Source: Sipunculus nudus
Lineage: Eukaryota; Annelida; Sipuncula; Golfingiida; Sipunculidae
Direction: 5' to 3'
NCBI GenBank assembly: GCA_026874595.1
Contig: CM049311.1
Location: 20,334,176-20,398,175 of the forward strand
Length of the DNA: 64,000 bases
In this document: positions 41,525 to 64,000 of the stretch, piece by piece
Layout of the letters: each line of letters opens with the position of its first letter
Numbering within the stretch: the stretch's first letter is position 1
Position numbers and translations under genes: made by a program
The notes under the pieces: model-generated
What the model was told of the DNA's origin: nothing
Databases searched by the model: none
The model's input: only the letters and a program-made list of their open reading frames with translations

Positions 41525-42898
41525 TATTACCAAAATCCCTTTCAGTTAAAATCAACCCATATGTCATTTAAAACGAATATTAGACTCACGAAGTTTGAAG
41601 TTACTTTCATGTTTAAAAATTATATTTGAATTTCGTTTTAGAATACAAAATGTAAAAATTCGATTTAAGTTAGAAAGAAATATGATTGAGAAAAAAGCCG
41701 GTTTTGAGATATTATCTTGTAGATTGGTTTGGTATGGACCCACTTAAAAGAGGTTTGCTGTGACTGGTTGCTTAATATAGTTAACCATTTATAAATTAAA
41801 GTTTTTTTTTTCAGAAATATCAAAATTTCATGCGAAAATGAATGTGAATGTCATACCATTTGAAATACCACTATATATCAGGTTAAAAATTATATGTTTC
41901 ATCAGAAATACCACTATATCAGGTTTAAAATTATATGTTTCATATGTTTCATGCAGTCTAATATATATATCTAAAAATGCATTGATTTTAAATGTATTGG
42001 ATTTTACCAGGCATGCTACGTTCCTAGGCTTTAGGTTGGGGGCGATGTTCGCCTCGGGATGCAAGCACCATATGATAATGTCTGTAAACGCATTTACTGC
42101 CATAGGCAGTGTCCTTTCTGTATGAGCACAAGTTTACTTAAAACATGATTTGTTTGGAAATATACTTTTTGGTTAATTTAAGTCATTAAGAAAACAACAC
42201 GTAAAGACCGATTAACCGCTTTCGGGGACGACACAAAAAAATTCATACTTCAAAAACATATTATTTCTGAAGCCGCATTAGTTAAAATGTAGGTTTTATT
42301 CAACCCTCCGCCAATTAGAAACATTCACACAATATACTTATCACAACAAAGCTTTTATTGTGCCAGTTTCTTTCTTGCAGGTGCTCTCCTGGCGCGGCGG
42401 TACATCTCAGGCTCATTCCATGTTAAATGGAGTAAATTAAAATCAAATGAGCAGCAGCGTCGATTTATCATCAAGGGTGGGAAAAAATGACTTGCAGATG
42501 TGTGTCCTGAAGACAAAAATGGAACAGATTATATCATTATAATGGGATACCTTAGCATATGTCTTCAATATTGATTACAGTAAACCTTCTGCATATCAGC
42601 GCCATCTTGTGTTCATTTAGTGAAACATAACGTTTGAATAAGGCCTTAATCTGTTAACTTGTTATTTCCTTTTTATATTCTTCTACGTTTGAGTGGATCG
42701 CCAACAGGAATACATATACGTTTCACTGCGTTGGTTTGAAATATGATTACAGTAAACATTTCATCGAAAAGATAGATATCTTAAACTTCTAAATCGTTCA
42801 AAGTATGATTATAAAAATGGCACTGAGAAGCAAATGCGGGAGTTACCGTAAATAACAATAATCTTGTTCAAAGGCACCCCATTACTGATATACTCTAT

Positions 42899-44392
42899 AA
42901 GGGCCCCGATCGAATAGGCGGGTACCCCATAGTAACCACCCCGTCCATCCGCGTGTCCGTCTGACCGTCTGTCCGTCCAAAAATTTGTTTCCGGATGATA
43001 ACTCCAGCTTGGATTGACATATAAACATATATATGGCAAACCCTATTGATTTTTTGGTCATGAGAAAAAGGCTGTGGGTGTATTTTAAGCCAAACCTATC
43101 ATGCCAGTTCTTCCACCTTGCATATATAGGACACCTAACAATAGGGAAGATTTCTGTCGATTTTTGGTGTCAGAATGTCAAAGGTCAAGGTCACAAGAGC
43201 CATCTGTCCACAAATTCATTTTTCGGGTGAATACTCCAGTTTGATTGACATATGGATTTCAAACTTAATATATATATGGCACACCACTAAAGCAAGAAGC
43301 CTGTTGATTTCGGGGCCATGAGGTCAAAGGTCAAGGTCACAGGCCCTTCATCTTAAAAAGAATGTGAATGTTTTTTCAAGCAAAACCTTTTATACCACAA
43401 CTTCCATCATGCACATACAGCTCACATGTCAATAGGGAAAGATTCCTTTCAATATTAGGGTCACAAGGTTAAAGGTCAAGGTCACAGGAGCCATTTGTCC
43501 ACAAATGGATTTCCGGATTATAACTCCAGTTTGGATTGACATATGGATTTCAAACTTGACTTATGTATGGCCCACCACTAAAGCATGAAACTTCTAGATT
43601 TTAGGAGTCATGAGGTCAAAGGTCGGGGTCAAAGGACCCATATCTTTAAAAAGTTTGTGAATTCATTTATAGCCATACATTTCATCCAAGACCTTCCATC
43701 TTGCATATATAGCTTACCTACTAACATGAAAAGATTTCTGCTGTTTTGGGGTTACAAGGTCAAAGATCAAGGTCAAATGAGCTATCTGTCCAAAAATGTG
43801 TTTCCAGATGATAACTCCAGTGTGTATTGACATATGGATTTCAAATATGGCTTATTTACGGCCCACCAATAAAGTAAGAACTCTCTAGATTTTGGAGTCA
43901 TGAGGTTTTAGGTCAAGATCACAGGACGCAAAAATTTACCTGCCAGTAGGGGATGATTCCTATCGATTTTGGGTCACATGGTCAAAGGTCAAGGTCAAAT
44001 GAGCCATCTTTCCTCAAAATTGTTTACAGGATATTAACTCTAGTTTGAATTGACAATTGTGCAGGCCTTGTAAATGTTCCTTCCAAAATCTTTCACTTTG
44101 GAATTATCTAACAATAAAGGAAGAACCATACTGATTTCAATATCAGAAGTTCAAAGTTAAAGTCACAGGACCATCCTACTGATTTATACGCTTACACAGG
44201 ATTACAGGTTAATACATCTGATGTAATGATGCCTCTATTGCATGGAATGCTCCACTCCTACACCCTTCATACACCACTATCACTGATTCATCTTGGTTCA
44301 GATGTCTGCATATAATCAGGTCTTTCATTATATTTTTCCAAGCATCACTGACAAGCAAGCATTAGAAGTCTATGGGCGTTTTCGGGGCCCTT
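42899..44392. mobile_element. Third tandem-repeat-cored element with AGGTCA-rich units
   Basis: Inverted 11-mers AAGGGCCCCGA (42899-42909) and TCGGGGCCCTT (44382-44392) bound about 1.5 kb. The core has units of roughly 290 bp (two full, others shortened), each with ATAACTCCAGTTTGGATTGA, CCACCACTAAAGCA and GAGGTCAAAGGTCAAGGTCA. The left flank contains GTCCGTCTGACCGTCTGTCC. No protein gene. Confidence 0.6.
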
Positions 44393-46169
44393 CTTGACCT
44401 GTCGGTATTCTAGTTTTATTCTAGTATAGTGTAAATACTATTCTCTTCATAGTGGGGGATGTTTTTTTTAATTTTTTTTTTTGGGGGGGGGGGGGGCAAG
44501 GATTGGGCCATTGACGTTAAGAACGCCATCTGTAGAAAGAAAATCGAACTAAAGCATGTGACCTTAGTTAATATTCAAACAATTTGAAAATGACTGGCAT
44601 GGGACCAAGGGAGTTTTATTCGCACAGGAATGTTTAATTCGCATCAGTACACACTGTACAGCGTACTGATAGGGTTCCATATTTACATGCGTCATTCAAC
44701 TCAAACAATTTATAATCGCTCGCCTGAATATGTGAACCTGTTTAAATTTCCATCTGATTTAGCTAATTTCTTTAATGAAGTTGGATGTATTGCGACTGAA
44801 TATATAAAATGTTTTTAACTAATATTATCAACTTTAATTAATAAACTGTATATAACTTGCAGTGTATGATGATTGTTACAACACAGTTTTTATTACACAG
44901 TGATTGTTTTTACGCTCCAACACAATAAATGGTAAGCGGCAGTTTTGTAATTATATCCTCATGCGGCTCCTGTTAAAGACAAACACAAACTCCTTATGTT
45001 GAATACGAAATACTTCCTTAATACTTCAGTTTGACCAGCGAGTATATACGGGCCTTGCTACAGTATGTATACCGCTTGATCCACAGGGAACACGCGCTAC
45101 AGCGGAGTACGATGAGAGTGTATACCTAACGGATCGTTGGACAGAACTGTTCAAATACATTTGGGCTTGTGTAGCATAAAGACCTAATAACCCCTACAAG
45201 TTATCACCAGTTCAGACGTTTAGATTCCATTTGGACCAAAAATACTGCCGAATGTTCTGGATTTCCGAAAGTGTGGGCACTTACCGTAAGGAAAATGAGA
45301 TATATGTTACAACCGGGAGAAACCAAGAGCCAATGGAGAAGAAGCAATATCACATTATCTTTGGTTCAACTTATAGCGCTTGTACCCTGTGGGTCAAGCG
45401 GTGCGAACTTTAGCTAATACGGACCGTGGTGTGAATTTAAACACAAGTTTATTTGTTATGTATATTGATATCCTTATATATGTGTTCCTTCAGATACGAC
45501 AGTTTAAAGGAAAAAATACCTCTTTTTTAAAGAGACCCCACAAAAGGTTTATTTTAATCAGACTTTTTCCGACGCACTACGCCCTATCAGGAGGGGTTGG
45601 CCACACAAGGACTTACACAAACACACACATATATACCAACGTATTATATCATGCCGTTTACTCCTGTTAGTGAATAATATGAATACCTGGATTTTTTTTA
45701 GTGACATATCAGTTAAATGTCAGGTGAAGCAGCAGGACAGCTCATTTTTTCTCCTTGTTGGTCCAGTTTTACATTTTTGCAACAGAACGTCATGCTGCAT
45801 CCATTTTTTGTCGCACAAATAAAGGCAGTGCTGACACCTTACGGATATCACAAAAATTAGTCAGTCTTTCCAGGGGCATGCAAAGACTATTATAAACTCG
45901 CTTTGCTATTAAGGTTTGTAAAATGCAACCTGACTTTATACTTTATACTAAAGTTAAAACAGACGAAGCTTTGTTAAGGTATTTTTTTAATTTTAAGTTG
46001 AATTTTAAGAGCAATCATAGCGATCAATATAATCCATTAAAAAAAAAAAAAAACCAAAAAACAACAACATGCAGAATCAAAAAGTGCCCGTATTGTAAAT
46101 GTTTTGACTTTTATACTTTTCAGTTTAAAATGTGTCACACATATGTGTCATTTATATGACACATATGTG

Positions 46170-46225
<56 letters not shown>

Positions 46226-46725
46226 TTAATCATATTTCAAAAATATTGCAATTAAGTATAAGGTTTTAGAAAAATAAGGTATTATGTTTCCAGTATATAA
46301 GTTGATTCAAAACTAAGTTTAGATATAATATTTCACAGTAAACTCACAAATGAATCCAGTCTATAATTCTATTTGTTAATATTTTAAATTTGCGATACAT
46401 CAATATTATTCTCTGAATAGTGGGGGGGGGGGGCAATAATTACATTGACCATCCCCCCCCCCTTGCCCCCCTATATTGACACTCCTGGAAATCTCAGTTT
46501 CTGTGTTTAAGGTCTCACCCTTACTTTGAGAGGAATAACAACTTCCCTGTGTATTTTGCATCACATATATTTAGTCACATGCATATCAATATTGCCACAA
46601 GACTGAGATTATTTTAGCAATACCACTTAACCTCTATAGCACAATAGAAATATTTATCTTTTACTCACCTTGATCTATACAGGTGACCATATTTTACCTA
46701 GTTTAACTTTATCAGGTTTATCATT
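44393..46725. other. No gene seen
   Basis: A T/G homopolymer block (44463-44496) and the palindrome at 46137 are the only structures noted. Open frames at 45231 and 45380 lack any family or splice support. Confidence 0.5.
46126..46226. repeat. Palindrome followed by (TA)n
   Basis: Perfect 16-bp palindrome TGACACATATGTGTCA at 46157-46172. A matching inverted arm just upstream (ACACATATGTGTCAT, from 46137) could form a hairpin with a 4-base loop. About 50 bp of TA follow. Confidence 0.85.
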
Positions 46726-47560
46726 GTATCCGCCAAAGCAGAGTTTTGCTGATACTATGTTTTCACGCGGGTTCCGCCGCCGCCGCGTTCGTTTCTGGAG
46801 AATTCCTCTGATACTCTTGGACTGATCTTCCCGAAACCCAGAATAATTATTCGCTCACATGTGAACTTATGCGTAACAAAGACTGGTAGCGCCACCTGCA
46901 ATCCTTTTTCGTGCAGTATGCATCTGGGTGTTGTAGTGATAACAGCCCATATCTCAAGAATAGTTCAGTGTATTGGCCTGAAATTGTGCATGTTCACAGA
47001 TCTTGAATACCTCCATCTCGTACTCATCTTTAATCGTTTTCGTGTGGCGTTCATCCGTGCTTTTGCTTTGAGTTAAAATTGCTCATATCTCAGGAGTGGT
47101 TCAATGTATTGGTCTGAAATTTGGCAGGTCCATCCATCTTGGAGATTTTTCCCGTAAACCAGACAGTAAGCCCCGCCTACCTTTCCGTTTTCGTAAAATA
47201 CACTGATGCCCTTTTCTCAGGAGTGGTTTGCCGTATTTGCCCGAAATTATGCATGCCAATAGATCTTGAATACTCTTCTCGTACTTAAGACTGGTTGCGC
47301 CATCTGCAATTGTTTTCTGTTTGCTTTGGGTGAACATCGATCATTTCTTAGGAGTGAATGGAATTGTCAGCCTGAAATTTTGCATGTTTATTCGTCTTGG
47401 ATAGCTTTGTTGTAGGTCAGACAGGTGGCTCCACCTGCCGTTTTGTTTTATTGAATACATTGATGCACGTTTCTCAGTAGTAGATTGGTGTCTCGGCCTT
47501 AAATTTTGCATTTTGTATCCATCTGTATATTTGTTTTTGGTGAGGAGTTTAATTGGCATA
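46726..47560. mobile_element. Second hairpin-ended, tandem-repeat-cored element, opposite orientation
   Basis: Its left end (46726-46800) matches the reverse complement of the 18061-18118 terminus: GTATCxGCCA, spacer, GATACTATG, then CCGCCGCCGCCG. Inside are four to five degenerate units of about 120-190 bp recognised by 'CTCAGGAGTGGTT', 'GAAATTxTGCATG' and 'GCGCCACCTGCAAT'. The far end was not found. Short open frames on both strands here are repeat by-products. Confidence 0.6.
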
Positions 47561-48959
47561 TCTGATACCACAAATCTGGAGTCATGTCATGTCAGGAACA
47601 TTCAATGCTTTATTTTACCCATGCCTCTGTGATTTGATACATGTAGTCGCTTGTCGACTGCCCGTTTTCTAGTTTCATAGTTGCTCCATGGGTATATTAT
47701 TGGCTTCCTGAACTAGCACGTCTGGAACGTTTATGATGCACTTCCAGCATACACCGACGGTGGAATGATGTAAGGTATCAATTCTTTTTTCCAACTTTAC
47801 ATGAAATACTGTTTTCTCCTAGAAATAATTGTATATCCAAACATTCCGTCCTTGAAAAGATCGGTTTACCTTGAAGTTGCTCAGCATCGTGATTTTTCTT
47901 CACAGGAATTTCGAAGGATCTAGTCCCGAGCCACTCCGACAGTCGAAGGAAAGAGATACAGGGGTGTGTCCAAGCACAAACACTTTCAAATAGTTTTTAT
48001 TGTGGTAATTCGAACTGATACAGTCATTGTGCTCCTCAAGAACGTTCATTTAAGTCCAGAGATTTCTTAAGCTTCTTTGTTTATTTTTATTTCTTAAAGT
48101 GCTTGGTCTGCTTTTAAGGTCTTAGGGATATGTTATGTGCGACTTTTGGTGTAATCTTCTTGATACATGTTGTAAAGGTTAGTGTTTTTTTCTGCCTGGA
48201 CAAGGAGCTTGTCCAATTTTCTTGACGTCACTAGCCGTTTGCCTCTTTAATGTATTGTGCGAGCGTTTAAAACTAAATTCCGAAACTTCCCACAAATATC
48301 ATTTTCAAAATGCTGAAAGCGTTCGCTGTGAGGAGGAGAATCAATTTTAACCTAGAAGTTAGCTTTTGTGAACTTTTTCCCGCACTTTATGGTGGAAGGT
48401 CTTCCACTCTGTCTTCGGGAAGGCTTTAAACTTTGACTGACAAAGAATCCCTGGACAACATGTCACAAGGAATAGGGGTTTTTTAAATAGTAGATAAAAG
48501 AATAGTTGATTTTTTTCATATATCTTAAATAACTTATCGTTAATCTAAATATATATATTCATATTTATTTAGATTTACCACTTTGTTGAATACTTCCAGA
48601 GCCCACATATTTTGCTTCTTTTATTTGCCCAATTTCATTCTCTCATGTTTCCCTATACTGAATATGAATTTTTGGATCCCGCAATAATCTGAACAAATAT
48701 GCAGCGGGCCCATTGGGTATATTTTGCCAAGCCCACCCTTGATGAGTTCATGGAGTGGCACCAAATTTATATGGTAATCGATTGACTGGATCCTTTGTGC
48801 TCCAAGCGGAGCATTAGCGCCTTCACTGATGTGAGCAACTGCCTTAGTTAATTTGAATTTTCTCAGTTCTGACTGTGATGTTGTTAACCAAGTGCGTTTG
48901 GCACTCCTCATTCCCGCTTTATTTGCGGATTTAACTGCTTGCTTGTCTATGTATGATGT

Positions 48960-49675
48960 ATTCTTATCCAGAGGGTTCTATTTGTAATCTGTTATGGTCA
49001 TCTTAATTTCAGGAGCCGTCCCATTTGATTGCATGATTAATATCCAAGTTTCTGCACCACACAGGTGTACGGACTTGATTTATTCGTCTTGTTTTTTTTT
49101 GTCTATTTGATGGGTTATTTTTTGTCTCCCAAGGGGTCGTGGTAAGGTGAAGGCATGCCTGGCTTTCGTGATTCTAGCTTTGGTGTCTTCATTTGTGTCA
49201 GGGGGCTTACAGACTATTCTGCCCGTGTATTGGGAGAAAGCTAGTGGCGATAGTAAATCACCTTTTATGGACTCCTGTATATTTTTGTAAGGGGTTCCGT
49301 CAGACTACCCCCATGGATGATCTGTCTTTACTTTATGTCGAACTGCCGGATGATGCCGAGGAATTTTGATGGAATGCCGTTATATGTGAAGTTTTCACGA
49401 TACTGTTTTGACCACTTTATCGAACGCTTTAGTAAAATCTAATAAATTGGTATATAGTGGAGTATGCCATTCTAGGGACTGGTCAATAATCATACACTTG
49501 GTTGTTATTGCTTTTGACAGGACCTGCCTGCTTTGCATCCAGCTTGATCTGGTGGAATTTCTTGTCATCTGTCTACCCAAAATATCCCAGTTGATGTTTT
49601 TCTTGGAACTTATATTACATAGATGACTGTACTGACTCAGGTCTCCTTTCTTGGGCATCTTAACAATGTTATCTG
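48960..49675 (-). pseudogene. Non-LTR retrotransposon reverse transcriptase remnant
   Basis: Minus-strand pieces in order: IVKMPKKGDLSQY; IIDQSLEWHTPLYTNLLDFT followed by KAFDKV (RT finger/palm motifs of LINE elements); then in shifted frames GIPSKFLGIIRQFD, QIIHGGSLTEPL, GDLLSPLAFS, DTKARITKARHAF and KSVHLCGAETWI (3' region of the ORF2 protein). The stretch between GDLLSP and KARITKARHAF is missing about 170 residues including the catalytic (F/Y)ADD motif. Frameshifts and stops are present. It is a dead, 5'-truncated and internally deleted copy. Confidence 0.85.
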
Positions 49676-50057
49676 TTTTATTCTTTTAATATTTTTTTAT
49701 ACATATTTTTTTTAGTATCCTTATCTCAAGTTTGCCATTTTCTCATATTTTTGTATCGACCGGCAAATTTTCGAAAAAGCTCTCTCCATTTGTTTTGTTT
49801 CAGAAGGATTAGAACAATTGTTAATGCCGTGGTCTTCGATTAAATAGACAACTAGGGTAATGTTTTACCAGTATTTTACAAAGTAAGCGTTGGTCACCTT
49901 CACATATATCAAAATGTTACATATTATATATCCAGTGGGTTTCTGAGTGAAAAGAATATAGTGCATTCGCCATGAACCAGTATCATTGTCTAAAGGGACC
50001 TATTCCGATATCTGACTTCGATTTGTTTATATCTACGTGTCGATGGCACGTGGGGGG

Positions 50058-50225
50058 GGGGGGCAAAATAATACAAAAACATACAAGCAGCTAGTCAGAG
50101 AAAGTTAAGTTTTACAAAAGGCGTTTTGCCACTCCTGGCCTTTCAGCTTTCGTACATATGCAACCAACCACCTTTAGTTTCTGTTTGTCCACATTAGGGT
50201 TTGTGCCGTTGTCACCAGAAAATCG
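50058..50225 (+). repeat. Dispersed repeat, copy 1 of 2
   Basis: Similar to 59840-60085: GCAAAATAATACAAAAACA, GGCGTTTTGC, CATATGCAACCAACCACCTT, then GTCACCAGAAA. Starts right after a G run. Confidence 0.55.
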
Positions 50226-50489
50226 GTGACAATGTGTACGGTGTTTTGTATCATAGTTTAACGAAGTCTGTTCTCTATTGATATTGACGTGAAGCGTCAT
50301 CCTAAAGCGTTGACAGGTCTTGATTGTATATATATATTGTGTATTCTTGTATGAAATCCCATCGGCTATCAGCTGATTTTATCTGTGTCACGCATTGCGT
50401 GTATTACATCTGGTATGTGGGTCGCCATGGTGACGCTAGCAGTCATACTAGATCACATATATCCTTATATGGGACACTTGAGTCATAAG

Positions 50490-50738
50490 CCAATCAGAGA
50501 ACCGGATCGCCGTACACAGTGCACAGGCGATTGTGACGTCAGAGTTCAGGGAGAGACGCGGGACGCTGCTTCAGTTGGGTCTTGAAGCTTGAAGAGGCAG
50601 CACGGAAGCACGGCAGAAAGAACATTGAAACGCTTAAACCCGCCAGGAACGGCATAGAAGCAAGCTTCTACATGGGGCAAGGGCCCAGCTCACGAGATCA
50701 CAGCCGTGCTGCCGACAGAGCATCGTATTGGCGGTAAA
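50490..50738 (+). promoter_or_regulatory. Candidate plus-strand promoter and 5' leader exon
   Basis: CCAATCAG at 50490 and a perfect CRE TGACGTCA at 50534-50541 precede a GC-richer stretch. That stretch ends at a good donor, GGTAAA|GTAAGT, with GT at 50739-50740. If used, it would be the 5' leader of a rightward transcript opposite the GH9 gene. No coding exon was found to follow, so it could be a noncoding transcript or chance. Confidence 0.3.
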
Positions 50739-51924
50739 GTAAGTGCGCACGCGTCACCTGCCGGCCTAGTTCAGCTTGACCTAGATACATAATCGCTGTA
50801 AGCCGTGAAACAATTGCTACACGAGTAAGGTCAAGGACTCTTAGCTCATATGTAAACAAAGAGAGCTATTACCATTCATGTGAACGTAAACCTACCCGGG
50901 TCGCTGTCAAGCAAGATCAGTTGAAGATCGCTAAACTCAGAAAGACTATATGATACTAACCATACGCTAGATTCTACACAAAACAGTAACCAGAGATCTC
51001 TGAAGGAACTGGACTTTATTGTTTTTATACAAACCATGGACTCAGTAAATATCCTGTATTTTTAATGTGAAGGCCTGTCGTATTGACACATCAACGCACA
51101 CACACTCACATCTATGTCTCTGTATGTATTGTCTTGAATTATATTTATGAATTTAACCTGATGTCTCATAGTTTCTATTGATCTGGGTGTATGATTGTCT
51201 ACTATTTTTATACACGTCCTTAAAAGAACCTGGAAAAATCACCTGTAATGACCGGGATCTAATTTCTTGATTAGTGAAATCAAGTGGCGAGCGTAAACCC
51301 ATCCTATTGTTTTATAGGTTATATCCGTTGTAAAGTTATCACGTTAAGTCAGGGGTGACAGCCGTGTTTACTAATATCATGAAGATAAACGAGCAAATAT
51401 ATCATCACAGAGGTGCTGTGAGAATGTTTCGTAACAGGGATAATCTACAGTTCATTAATATGTACACGGAGTAAGCCTGAACTCACATATATTCTACAGA
51501 CAATGTAGGTGAATAGCTAGCCTTAAAGAGCCATTCTCTAATTGCATAAAAATCATTATATGTCGTATTTTTCAACGGCTATTTCGTCGTTTTCAAGTCC
51601 GTTTGTACGAGCCATGACGCAGCTGATCCTGAGGTGCTGCTGTTTGTGTTAACAACAGATTATTTGCGTCCCACGCACAGACATATCACACCCGTGCATT
51701 ATTTTGTCAGTGTGGCGACTGGGACTTAAAGAGGTTGGGCGAAGGGATGATTTCTTAGATCTCAAGCGTTTCATAATAGCGTCGTATGTTAGTAAATCTT
51801 TACGCTACTAGATTTATCTTCTTTAAATGATTCATAGATAACAATGGTCACAAAATGTAAAAATATATAATTTACTGTTTTTCATTACGATGACGACTGC
51901 TTGTAGTTCCTCCCTTGGGTGTCT

Positions 51925-64000
<12,076 letters not shown>

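Noticed and set aside
48621-48911. 96-codon minus-strand frame next to the LINE remnant
   Set aside because: Could be the extreme 3' part of the element, but I see no motif linking it to RT or to any other family.

Overview
This is an AT-rich animal nuclear sequence. It shows intron-split genes, microsatellites, long homopolymer runs and many decayed transposable-element copies. Several repeat families are of a kind common in molluscan genomes: tandem-repeat-cored elements built on AGGTCA motifs, and 'ACCACC' MITEs with TA target sites. Together with an animal-type GH9 cellulase gene this suggests a lophotrochozoan, most likely a bivalve or other mollusc. That taxonomic call is inference; there is no rRNA or mitochondrial marker here.

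The one gene that can be reconstructed with confidence lies on the minus strand from the right edge down to 51925. Ten exons, all with matching splice phases, encode the C-terminal 774 residues of a secreted-type glycoside hydrolase family 9 endoglucanase. In protein order these are a collagen-like Gly-Gln-Pro repeat, four GQWPQ nonapeptides, a Cys-containing domain of about 140 residues that I do not recognise (possibly carbohydrate-binding), and a complete GH9 catalytic domain with its DAGD, HHRS and NEV motifs. The N-terminus and promoter lie beyond base 64000. Three features stand out: two introns that appear to use GC donors, a 114-bp in-frame (TTA)n-like insertion at the acceptor of exon H that would add 38 Tyr/His/Ile/Phe-rich residues inside the catalytic domain, and many MITEs and tandem arrays in the introns.

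A second probable gene start is on the minus strand at 34319: a 326-bp first coding exon of unknown function with a strong Kozak context, a CRE, an inverted CCAAT box and a GTAGGT donor. Its later exons were not found. A CCAAT plus CRE block with a downstream splice donor near 50490-50738 on the plus strand may be another promoter and leader exon.

The rest holds no gene I can support. Bases 1-33990 are AT-rich intergenic or intronic DNA carrying two 418/419-bp MITEs with TA sites, a tandem-repeat-cored element (16941-18118), a short 'ACCACC' MITE, a 21-bp and a 51-bp tandem array, and one copy of a 600-bp dispersed repeat. Bases 34500-51900 contain microsatellites, G/C homopolymers, more MITEs, two further tandem-repeat-cored elements and a non-LTR retrotransposon remnant whose reverse transcriptase lacks its catalytic region.
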